Shown here piece after piece: positions 27,839 to 35,603 of a stretch of DNA of 64,000 nt. This stretch comes from Marinomonas sp. THO17 (GTDB taxonomy: Bacteria > Pseudomonadota > Gammaproteobacteria > Pseudomonadales > Marinomonadaceae). Both the position numbers and the translations under genes were made by a program. Position 1 is the stretch's first letter, and every line of letters starts with the position of its first letter. The notes under the pieces were generated by a model, which did no database searches, was not told the origin of the DNA, and worked only from the letters and a program-made list of their open reading frames with translations. The stretch spans positions 3,027,501-3,091,500 of the forward strand of contig NZ_AP031575.1 in assembly GCF_040436405.1 (NCBI RefSeq), given 5' to 3'.

Positions 27839-28428
27839 GAATAGGGATATCAGTTGAAGGCTCCACGGAAGAACGATTTGTAAAAAGGGTTTTAGGTCAA
27901 TATTTAGCAACGAAAGGTATCTATATGACGCCGATCTCAATGGGTGGAGATGTAAATGTTGAACGTGCTAAAAATGAGTTGAAAAAGATTGCTAATAATT
28001 TTGATTTTGTTACTACGCTGTATGATTTTTATGGATTCAAAAAAAGATTAGATGGTGAAAGTAAAGAAGACTTAGAGAACAGACTAATGGACTCTGCCCA
28101 TGAAGCTATAAGATCTAAATTTATTCCATATGTACAAATGTATGAATTTGAAGGTCTTTTATTTTCCTGTCCAGAATCTATGGAAAGAGGTTTAAATGAA
28201 AGCGGTGTTCAACAATGGTGTCAGAATGTTTTAGCCGAGTTTAATGATAATCCAGAAAGTATCAATAACTCTGTAGAAACCGCGCCTTCTAAGCGTTTGT
28301 TAAAACATACAAAATATAGAAAAACGACACATGGACCCAATATCGCGGCTGAAATCGGCATTCCTAAAATGAGAGAAATGTGCATAGGCTTCCATGAATG
28401 GCTATGTAAAATCGAGAATCTTGTATAA
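27832..28428 (+). CDS. DUF4276 family protein, TOPRIM-like partner of the ATPase
   Basis: 198 residues, starting inside the ATPase gene (ATG overlaps its last codons). The opening VRIGISVEGSTEERFVKRVL, then TTLYDFYGF and IPYVQMYEFEGLLFS, are the DUF4276 signatures. Glu9 of EGSTEE, Asp65 of YDFYG and Glu105/Glu107 of YEFEG are placed as in TOPRIM-type nucleases, where acidic residues bind magnesium. Members are found beside AAA ATPases in defence regions. The role as nuclease effector is inferred from family resemblance to OLD-type TOPRIM domains. The gene ends about 16 bp before the third terminator copy. Confidence 0.85.
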   Translation: MVRIGISVEGSTEERFVKRVLGQYLATKGIYMTPISMGGDVNVERAKNELKKIANNFDFVTTLYDFYGFKKRLDGESKEDLENRLMDSAHEAIRSKFIPYVQMYEFEGLLFSCPESMERGLNESGVQQWCQNVLAEFNDNPESINNSVETAPSKRLLKHTKYRKTTHGPNIAAEIGIPKMREMCIGFHEWLCKIENLV

Positions 28429-28443
28429 TGAATGCTGATAAAA

Positions 28444-28474
28444 AAGCCAACTCATTGGTGTTGGGTTAGCTTTT
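28444..28474 (+). terminator. Third, weaker copy of the island terminator
   Basis: AAGCCAACTC is conserved but the right arm reads TTGGGTTAGCTTTT, so the stem is imperfect. It lies between the DUF4276 gene and the intact modF stop at 28496, the same relation as copies 1 and 2 to their modF tails. Confidence 0.6.
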
Positions 28475-28495
28475 GTGTTTCTGGGAGACGTAAAC

Positions 28496-29938
28496 CTAGT
28501 TATTCTTCTTCAATTCTAAATAGTTCTCTATCCCTTTGATCTTATCTTCCGCATGATGGTTCACGTAGAGCACAGTGGTGTGTTGGCTGGCGCATATTTT
28601 TTCGATCAAGGCCAATACCAGTTGGCGATTCATCTCATCCAGCCCTAAACAAGGTTCGTCGAGAATTAAAAGCGGTGGGTGTTTGACCATAGCGCGTGCG
28701 ATCAATAACAAGCGTTGATCACCATAGGACAATTTATTGAAGGGGTGATCGCCTCTATCGCTCATACCCATTAAGGCCAACCACTGGTCGGCAATGGCTT
28801 TTTGTTTGTCACTCGGTTTGCTGTACATACCGATGCTGTCGTAAAAGCCCGAAATAATCACATTGCGACAACTGGTACTAACACGGTATTCCCACTGTAG
28901 AGCGGTCGATACATAACCAATAAACTGCTTGATTTGCCAAATGCTTTCGCCATTACCGCGCTGGAAACCAAATACAAAGATATCATTCACATAACATTGC
29001 GGATGGTCGCCAGTGATAAGCGATAACAAGCCCGTTTTGCCACTGCCATTTGGACCGCTTAATTGCCAATGTTGCCCAGCTTCGATGATCCAATTGAGGT
29101 TCTCCAAGATACCGATATCACCATAGCGAATGTTAACTTGCTTTAGGCGTACCAGAGGATCTTGCGGGTTCAGGGCGGGTATGTCTAAGCTTGGGTCGGT
29201 TGGGGGAATGGTAAGTTCCGTGGTTTTTAGATGAATCAATTGTTGCAGTTCGGTTAATGCAGTTTCATCACGGCGGTCTAAGGTCAAGCTGAGCTGACCT
29301 TGATGCTGATCTTGTTTGCTCATGTAAGCTACATGAGTAATAAAGTCGGGCATTTCATCAAAACGATTCAATACCAGTACCATAGGTGTGCTGTCGACAA
29401 TGGACGTCAGGTGCGCTTGCAGCAGGGTGAGTGTAGCGGCGTCTAAACCATCAAACGGCTCGTCTAATATCAATAGATCTGGCTTGCTGCATAGGGCGCG
29501 AATCAGCAGGACTTTGCGGGTCTCCCCAGTGGAAAGTTTGCGAAAAGCCCGATCTTGTAAATGATTTAGAGCAAACTTATCGATCAGCTCTTTTGCCAAG
29601 GTCTCATCCTGGCAATCTTCAAAGAGGATCTCATGCACGGGAGTACCTTCTGAGATCACGTCCATGATGTCGGCATCGTCTTTTTTTAATTCGCGGGCAA
29701 TGAGTTCGGCTTGTGCTTCAAAAGAGACTAAGGCAGGACGTTTCGGACGACCCTCCAATTGGCCGCTTTTTACCTCACCCATACCTGCAAGCAAGGCCGC
29801 CAAAGCGGATTTACCCGAGCCGTTGGCTCCCGTGATGACCCAATGCTGGTCACTAGAGAGTTGCCAGTTGAGCTTGTTCAGGGTAAAGCTTTCATCGAAA
29901 TCCACGGTCAATTGGGTGAGACGAATGTCCGTCGCCAT
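28496..29938 (-). CDS. modF: ModF-type double ABC ATPase
   Basis: 480 residues with two ABC domains in tandem: Walker A GANGSGKSA and GPNGSGKTG, signatures LSTGETRK and LSYGDQRL, Walker B LLILDEPFDGLD and LLILDEPCLGLD. It lacks membrane parts. The sequence follows E. coli ModF (PhrA) closely throughout, including GDHPQCYVNDIFVFG, GYVSTALQWEYRVSTS and the end YVNHHAED. ModF is linked to molybdate genes in E. coli, but its work is not well defined. ATG 29938 is chosen because GAGGAAG is 6 nt before it; the longer frame opens with a TTG. Its 3' end is the recurrent unit that borders the island. Confidence 0.9.
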   Translation of the reverse strand: MATDIRLTQLTVDFDESFTLNKLNWQLSSDQHWVITGANGSGKSALAALLAGMGEVKSGQLEGRPKRPALVSFEAQAELIARELKKDDADIMDVISEGTPVHEILFEDCQDETLAKELIDKFALNHLQDRAFRKLSTGETRKVLLIRALCSKPDLLILDEPFDGLDAATLTLLQAHLTSIVDSTPMVLVLNRFDEMPDFITHVAYMSKQDQHQGQLSLTLDRRDETALTELQQLIHLKTTELTIPPTDPSLDIPALNPQDPLVRLKQVNIRYGDIGILENLNWIIEAGQHWQLSGPNGSGKTGLLSLITGDHPQCYVNDIFVFGFQRGNGESIWQIKQFIGYVSTALQWEYRVSTSCRNVIISGFYDSIGMYSKPSDKQKAIADQWLALMGMSDRGDHPFNKLSYGDQRLLLIARAMVKHPPLLILDEPCLGLDEMNRQLVLALIEKICASQHTTVLYVNHHAEDKIKGIENYLELKKNN

Positions 29939-29978
29939 AGTAATCTTCCTCAAGTATCAAGGCTCATGCTAAAAACAA

Positions 29979-30010
29979 AAAAGCCGAGATGTTTTTCTAT
30001 CTCGGCTTTT
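29979..30010 (-). terminator. Terminator of ilvC
   Basis: Minus strand: AAAAGCCGAGAT, an 8-nt loop, ATCTCGGCTTTT and further T. Perfect 12-bp stem directly after the ilvC stop. Confidence 0.88.
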
Positions 30011-30033
30011 GATTAGAAGTTGCCTAATATGAA

Positions 30034-31506
30034 TTAAACGATTTTCTTCATATCAGCCATGTGGCCACGTAGAACTTTACCTATGGCTTCTACTGGGTGG
30101 CTACGCAATGCTTCGTTTACCTCGATTAGACGAGCGTTGTCTACGCCATTGTCGTCAGACTCAAGACCTTTACCTATTACGTCAGTCTTAATGCCTTTCA
30201 TGAAATCACCTAGTAGCGGTAGGCAAGCGTGGTTGTATAGGTAACAACCGTATTCCGCAGTATCAGAGATAGTCGCGTTCATTTCGTAAAGTTTCTTACG
30301 AGCGATGGTGTTGGCGATCAGCGGCGTTTCGTGTAGAGACTCGTAGTAAGCAGACTCAGCGATGATACCAGCAGCCGTCATGGTTTCGAATGCCAGCTCA
30401 ACACCTGCTTTCACCATAGCAACCATTAAGATACCTTTATCGAAGAACTCTTGCTCAGAGATTTCAACGTCACCCGCTGGCGTTTTTTCGAAGTTAGTCT
30501 CAGCGGTTTCTGCACGCCAACCTAGTAGGTTTTTGTCGTCGTTGGCCCAGTCTTCCATCATCACACGAGAGAATGTACCGTTGATGATGTCGTCTTGGTG
30601 CTTGTTGTAAAGCGGACGCATGATGACTTTAAGCTCTTCAGAAAGATCGAATGCTTTGATCTTAGCTGGGTTAGATAGACGATCTAGCATGTTCGTCACG
30701 CCGCCATATTTAAGAGCTTCTGTGATGGTTTCCCAACCGTATTGGATCAACTTAGAGGCGTAGCCTGGGTCGATACCTTCTTCAACCATTTTGTCGAAGC
30801 AAAGGATAGAACCCGTTTGCAACATACCACAAAGGATAGTTTGCTCACCCATAAGGTCAGATTTCACTTCAGCGATGAAAGAAGACATTAGAACGCCTGC
30901 TTTGTGACCGCCAGTACCCACAGCGTAAGCTTTTGCTAGGGCAAGACCTTCGCCTTTAGGATCGTTGTCTTCGTGAACCGCGATAAGCGTTGGTACACCG
31001 AAACCACGCACGTATTCAGCACGTACCTCAGAACCTGGGCATTTAGGTGCAACCATGATGACAGTTAGGTCGTCACGGATCTGCATGCCTTCTTCAACTA
31101 TGTTGAAACCGTGAGAGTAAGATAGGCAAGCACCTTGTTTCATAAGCGGCATAACGGCCTTCACTACAGAGGTGTGTTGCTTATCTGGGGTCAGGTTCAA
31201 TACCACATCAGCGGTTGGAATTAGCTCTTCGTAAGTACCTACAACGAAGCCGTTTTCAGTGGCATTTTTCCAAGACTGGCGCTTTTCAGCGATAGCTGCT
31301 TCGCGTAGTGCATAAGAGACATCTAGTCCAGAATCGCGTAGGTTCAAGCCTTGGTTAAGACCTTGAGCACCACAACCTATGACAACCAGTTTTTTGCCTT
31401 TAAGGGCTTCAACACCGTCTGCAAATTCAGAACGGTCCATGAAACGACATTTGCCTAGTTGTTCTAGTTGCTCGCGTAGCGGCAAGGTATTGAAGTAGTT
31501 GGCCAT
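30034..31506 (-). CDS. ilvC: Ketol-acid reductoisomerase, class II (long form)
   Basis: 490 residues, the enterobacterial-type long form with a duplicated knotted domain. It converts acetolactate and acetohydroxybutyrate to dihydroxy acids with NADPH in valine and isoleucine synthesis. Visible: [29 protein letters not shown] loop [53 protein letters not shown] 31506 is chosen over 31515 because AGGA abuts the latter. Divergent from ilvY, as in E. coli, where IlvY with acetolactate activates ilvC. Confidence 0.97.
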   Translation of the reverse strand: MANYFNTLPLREQLEQLGKCRFMDRSEFADGVEALKGKKLVVIGCGAQGLNQGLNLRDSGLDVSYALREAAIAEKRQSWKNATENGFVVGTYEELIPTADVVLNLTPDKQHTSVVKAVMPLMKQGACLSYSHGFNIVEEGMQIRDDLTVIMVAPKCPGSEVRAEYVRGFGVPTLIAVHEDNDPKGEGLALAKAYAVGTGGHKAGVLMSSFIAEVKSDLMGEQTILCGMLQTGSILCFDKMVEEGIDPGYASKLIQYGWETITEALKYGGVTNMLDRLSNPAKIKAFDLSEELKVIMRPLYNKHQDDIINGTFSRVMMEDWANDDKNLLGWRAETAETNFEKTPAGDVEISEQEFFDKGILMVAMVKAGVELAFETMTAAGIIAESAYYESLHETPLIANTIARKKLYEMNATISDTAEYGCYLYNHACLPLLGDFMKGIKTDVIGKGLESDDNGVDNARLIEVNEALRSHPVEAIGKVLRGHMADMKKIV

Positions 31507-31684
31507 GATAAGCATTTCCTAATTTTGAAAGTGGAATCAATGATAAAAACACATTGAATAGATTGTTCGTGTTACCCGAGTCATTATCTCTTGGTAACCA
31601 ATGGGGGCTACTTTAGTGAAGTTTTTTTCTTTCGTAAATTGATATATTTGCAAAACAATGTCCCATTTTTTGCAACGAAAGAGT

Positions 31685-31729
31685 ATGATGCCTATGTCTA
31701 TGAAAAAGCTTGGTCCTTGTTTTGAATAG
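31685..31729 (+). CDS. Possible 14-codon leader frame overlapping the ilvY start
   Basis: ATG at 31685 (AAAGAG just upstream) opens MMPMSMKKLGPCFE and a TAG at 31727-31729 that overlaps the TTG proposed as ilvY start. The ilvY start itself has no good ribosome site, so coupling to this frame would explain its translation. It may also be chance; low confidence. Confidence 0.3.
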   Translation: MMPMSMKKLGPCFE

Positions 31730-32618
31730 TAAAGCCATTAAACACTTTTTAGCACTGGCAGAAAGCCTGCATTTTGGCCGTGCCAGTGAAGAGTGTCACA
31801 TCAGTATTTCTGCTTTGTCGCGCAACATTCGCCAATTAGAAGAAGAGGTGGGTGTGGCTTTGTTTGCCCGAGATAATCGCACCGTGACTTTGACGCAAGA
31901 AGGCAAAAAGTTCTTAGTGTATGCCCGCGAAGCCAGCAGCCAATGGCGTTTAATTCGTCATGAGTTGTCAGACAATTCTGATCAGTTGCACGGTGAAATC
32001 AGTATTTATTGTTCGGTCACCGCAAGCTATAGCTTTTTGTTTGATTTGTTGAATCGTTTTCGACAAGTTCACCCAGGTATTGAAATTAAGCTGCACACAG
32101 GGGACCCTGATGATGCTATTAGCCGCATATTGGACGGTAAAGAAGATCTTACTATTGCGGCGCGTCCTGACAATATGCATCCTAGCTTAGCGTTTAAACC
32201 CATTACCTTTTCGCCCTTGGTGTTTATTGCGCCTAATGAACAGCATTTACCCAGTGTGCCGACTGTGCCGCCAGGATCGTTTGAGGCTTGGGCACAAGTG
32301 CCTATGATAGTGTCCGAAGCTGGAGTGTCACGAAATCGTGTTGATAATTGGTTTTATCAGCACAACATCAGTCCGAAAATATACGCGCAAGTGGCAGGCA
32401 ATGAAGCCATTGTAAGTATGGTGAGTTTGGGGTTTGGTATTGGTGTGGTGCCAAAAATCGTATTAGACAATAGCCCTTTGCAAGATAGGGTAAAAATTTG
32501 GCCAGTGCTACCGGAATTAGCGCCTTATGATATTGGTTTGTTTACTCTGCAGAAAAACCTAAAAAACCCTATGATTTCAGCCTTCTGGGAATTGATGGTG
32601 GAGCGACGAGCCACTTAA
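31722..32618 (+). CDS. ilvY: LysR-type regulator IlvY
   Basis: 298 residues from TTG 31722. Aligned to E. coli IlvY, that codon falls exactly at its first residue (NSKAIKHFLALAESLHFGRAS against DLRDLKTFLHLAESRHFGRSA); the only other in-frame start is TTG 31710, and no ATG is available. The body matches IlvY well: DNRTVTLTQEG, IYCSVTASYSFLF, IEIKLHTGDPDDAI, GNEAIVSMVSLGFGIGVVP, PKIVLDNSP. It should activate ilvC across the 215-bp divergent gap in response to acetolactate. Upstream of it lies a short leader frame. Confidence 0.92.
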   Translation: MNSKAIKHFLALAESLHFGRASEECHISISALSRNIRQLEEEVGVALFARDNRTVTLTQEGKKFLVYAREASSQWRLIRHELSDNSDQLHGEISIYCSVTASYSFLFDLLNRFRQVHPGIEIKLHTGDPDDAISRILDGKEDLTIAARPDNMHPSLAFKPITFSPLVFIAPNEQHLPSVPTVPPGSFEAWAQVPMIVSEAGVSRNRVDNWFYQHNISPKIYAQVAGNEAIVSMVSLGFGIGVVPKIVLDNSPLQDRVKIWPVLPELAPYDIGLFTLQKNLKNPMISAFWELMVERRAT

Positions 32619-32761
32619 ATTTGGCTTTTGTTTCTATAATTCATCTTAAATCAAGATTTGCCAAAAAAATCCATAATTTACCTATTTCTTTATTGGTGAA
32701 AAAATGGACAATGTGCGCCTCGTTTGATCTTCTCTCTTCAATGGGTTTTTCTTAAGTAATC

Positions 32762-33970
32762 ATGACAGCTATACCTCCTTTAGAGGAAACGGTTTCGCGC
32801 CGTGTCCAATACCTTCGTGTGTTTATTTTGGGTTTTAGTGCCTTTATTTTTAACACCACGGAATTTGTGCCTGTGGGTTTATTGACGGATATTGCCGAGA
32901 GCTTTGCCATTGCGCCTGCTCAAGTGGGTTGGATGCTGACCATATACGCTTGGATTGTCGCCCTCATGTCTTTGCCTATGATGCTACTGACACGCAACAT
33001 GGAGCGTAAGACCTTACTGCTCGCTTTGTTCACGCTCTTTATCGTCAGTCACTTATTAACGGTATTTGCTTGGAATTATGGTGCCTTGCTAGTGAGTCGT
33101 ATTGGTATCGCCTTTGCTCACGCGGTGTTTTGGTCGATTACGGCGTCCATTGCCATTCGTGTTGCGCCACCGGGCAAAGAAACCTTTGCCTTGAGTGTGT
33201 TAGCAACTGGTACTGGATTGGCTATGGTGCTTGGTGTTCCTGCTGGACGAATCATAGGTCAGTTACTTGGTTGGCGAGCCACTTTCGCTGTTATCACCTT
33301 GGTTGCCCTTGTGGTCGCTGTGATTCTACTCAGTTTGTTGCCTAAATTGCCGAGTTTGTTTTCCGGTTCGTTAAGTAAGGTACCAGAGGTGTTCCGAAAT
33401 CGTATTTTGTTGGGAATGTATCTGTTTATATTTGTGATTTTTTCTGCCCACTACACAGCATACAGTTATATTGAACCTTTCTTACAGCAAGTTGGCGCTG
33501 TGAGTGAGCACTTTACCACACTTATCTTATTGTTATTTGGCGTCGCAGGGATTGGCGGCAGTATCTTGTTTAGTCAGTTTGGTGATCGTGCTAATACACT
33601 TATGTTAGTCATCAGTGCTGTCATGGCCTCTGTTTGCATGTTAGCACTGTATTTTGTGGCCCAGCATGCCAACGGCTTGATCTTTACTATTTTGCTTTGG
33701 GGCGCGGCCATGATGATCATTGGTTTGAGTATGCAGATTAAGGTACTCAGTGTCGATAGCAGTGCTGCGGACATTATTATGTCTCTGTACTCAGGCATCA
33801 TTAACCTAGGGATTGGGGCAGGTGCTTTGCTCGGTGGGCAAGCCATATTACTCATTGGCTTGCCAAGTGTGGGCTTTAGCGGGGCATTTTTGGGGGCACT
33901 AGCACTGGTTATACTTGTTCTGCTGTTAAAAGCGATTCAAGTTCGACAGGTTTCATTGAACGGCCATTAG
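32762..33970 (+). CDS. sotB: MFS sugar efflux transporter SotB family
   Basis: 402 residues with 12 predicted membrane helices. The sequence follows E. coli SotB (YdeA) closely: FIFNTTEFVPVGLLTDIAESF, MLTIYAWIVALMSLPMML, SRIGIAFAHAVFWSITASIAIR, AHYTAYSYIEPF, AMMIIGLSMQIKVL, GIINLGIGAGALLGG. E. coli SotB exports arabinose and other sugars and reduces IPTG accumulation. No local regulator is evident. Its stop overlaps that of the convergent GGDEF gene by 4 nt. Confidence 0.88.
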   Translation: MTAIPPLEETVSRRVQYLRVFILGFSAFIFNTTEFVPVGLLTDIAESFAIAPAQVGWMLTIYAWIVALMSLPMMLLTRNMERKTLLLALFTLFIVSHLLTVFAWNYGALLVSRIGIAFAHAVFWSITASIAIRVAPPGKETFALSVLATGTGLAMVLGVPAGRIIGQLLGWRATFAVITLVALVVAVILLSLLPKLPSLFSGSLSKVPEVFRNRILLGMYLFIFVIFSAHYTAYSYIEPFLQQVGAVSEHFTTLILLLFGVAGIGGSILFSQFGDRANTLMLVISAVMASVCMLALYFVAQHANGLIFTILLWGAAMMIIGLSMQIKVLSVDSSAADIIMSLYSGIINLGIGAGALLGGQAILLIGLPSVGFSGAFLGALALVILVLLLKAIQVRQVSLNGH

Positions 33971-35583
33971 ACCGCTTTGATGTCATCAAAATGTGTCGCT
34001 TGATTACGTCCTTGTGCTTTTGAGTAGTAAAGGGCTTGATCGGCAAATCTCATTAAGGTGTCAGCATCAGTCTGTTGATTTGCTTGACGTGTCACCAAAC
34101 CAAGGCTAATGCTGATACGGTCACTTACCTGACTGCTGGCATGCTCAATCTGACATTCGTGAATGGCTTGAATTGCCTGCTGAGCCTTGTTTTTAGCATC
34201 GGCAATGTTGTGGTTTGGCAAAATAGCGACAAACTCCTCGCCACCATATCGAGCAAATAAACAGGCTTCTCCAGAGAGCGTTTGGTGCAAGCTACTAGCG
34301 ACTTTCTGTAAGGCTTCATCACCCTTTAAATGCCCATAGGTGTCGTTAAATTGTTTGAAATAATCCACATCAATCAACAAGATGGATAGCACTTGAGCGT
34401 GTGTTAGTGTTTCTCTTAATCTCTGATCAAAGGCTCTTCGGTTTGCTACAGAAGTCAGACTATCAGTGAGTGACAGGCTTTCTAGACGTTGAGTTTGTAT
34501 ATTAATGGTATTGGAAAAGTCCTCAAAGGCAAGGAAAAGCTCATCAATTTCATCCACACTTTTTTGTTGCTTGGTGTGATTTGTGCTCATACCACTGAGC
34601 TTTTCGGTCAGGCGCTTGAGTCGGTGAATAACCCATTGATAGTGAAGTAAAATAATGCCTATCATGACCACAAAAATCATAAAAGCCCCAACCAACCAAC
34701 TTTTTTGCATGGATAAGTCATCGGCCAACTCTGTCACTTCAGCTTTTAGATTAGCAGTCTCATTAAAGGCAATCTGCTCATTTACATTGCTGTAATCGTC
34801 GATCAGATTACGGATGAAATGCTCTCGACCACGACTACGACCACTGACTCTAAGGTAGTCGGTTCTAAGACGAATGAGTCCTTGATCGGACAACAGATCT
34901 TGCTGTAATTGCGTATTAATTGTATTTAAATTGGAGAAATAAATAGGGTGCTTTTGTGCATAGGCTTGCATGCTGTCTAATAATAATTGGATATCTTGCT
35001 CTAAGTTCAATAACTGCGTAAGTTGATTCGAATTGGCTGACTGATAGGCCTTAGCTATGATAGTGCTGAAGTTTAATTGCCAGAGTAACATGCTGTTTTT
35101 TAGATTGTCGTTTCCAAGGAAGAGTTGCGCGGAGGATGCTTGCAATTGATTTATGTGCTCTAAGCGTTCTTGAATTTGTTCAGCTAAATTGAGCTTTTGA
35201 TCGATTAACAGTGTCAGCTGGGCTACTTCATCTTTGAGGCTTTTTAATTTGAGAACTTCAGTCGACCCCTTATCGACTTGATTAACTAAATTGGCTGTTT
35301 CCTTAATTTTATTTTGAACTTCTTGATCGGCAATCCGACGTGAAGCCGGGTTACTGGCTTGAGTAAATTGTTCAATGGCGAGAAACAGTTCAGTTGATAG
35401 AATGGCTCTTTCACTGGCCTCTGCCATAGAGGGTAAAGCTTGTTCTGTGAGTTCGTGAAGTATTTGCTGGGTACTATCGAGTTTGGTTTGTAAGGCATAC
35501 CCCACTGCTATAAACAACAAAATAACCACCAAAATGAGCAAGCCGAATTGCTTTCTCAAGGTTAATTTTTGCTGCCAATTCAC
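33967..35583 (-). CDS. Membrane diguanylate cyclase with periplasmic sensor
   Basis: 538 residues: membrane helix about 13-32, a long helical periplasmic part (about 33-295), a second helix about 297-320, a HAMP-like linker, then a GGDEF domain (about 375-530) with the active GGEEF in FARYGGEEFVAIL. It should make cyclic di-GMP. The product-inhibition RxxD motif before GGEEF is absent (Cys stands at the Asp place). GTG start with GAGGAG 6 nt upstream. It lies 20 nt after the degenerate nucleotidase gene, on the same strand, so the two probably form an operon. Confidence 0.88.
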   Translation of the reverse strand: MNWQQKLTLRKQFGLLILVVILLFIAVGYALQTKLDSTQQILHELTEQALPSMAEASERAILSTELFLAIEQFTQASNPASRRIADQEVQNKIKETANLVNQVDKGSTEVLKLKSLKDEVAQLTLLIDQKLNLAEQIQERLEHINQLQASSAQLFLGNDNLKNSMLLWQLNFSTIIAKAYQSANSNQLTQLLNLEQDIQLLLDSMQAYAQKHPIYFSNLNTINTQLQQDLLSDQGLIRLRTDYLRVSGRSRGREHFIRNLIDDYSNVNEQIAFNETANLKAEVTELADDLSMQKSWLVGAFMIFVVMIGIILLHYQWVIHRLKRLTEKLSGMSTNHTKQQKSVDEIDELFLAFEDFSNTINIQTQRLESLSLTDSLTSVANRRAFDQRLRETLTHAQVLSILLIDVDYFKQFNDTYGHLKGDEALQKVASSLHQTLSGEACLFARYGGEEFVAILPNHNIADAKNKAQQAIQAIHECQIEHASSQVSDRISISLGLVTRQANQQTDADTLMRFADQALYYSKAQGRNQATHFDDIKAV

Positions 35584-35603
35584 TTCACACTCCTCAGCTG
35601 AAA

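Noticed and set aside
26714..28428. Naming the ATPase/DUF4276 pair as PARIS, Septu or AbiL
   Set aside because: The partner is of DUF4276, not the DUF4435 of PARIS, and I cannot verify identity with the other named systems from sequence alone.
23522..28437. Integrase, transposase or insertion sequence driving the island
   Set aside because: None is recognisable in any frame, so a mobile element cannot be named; only repeat borders are visible.
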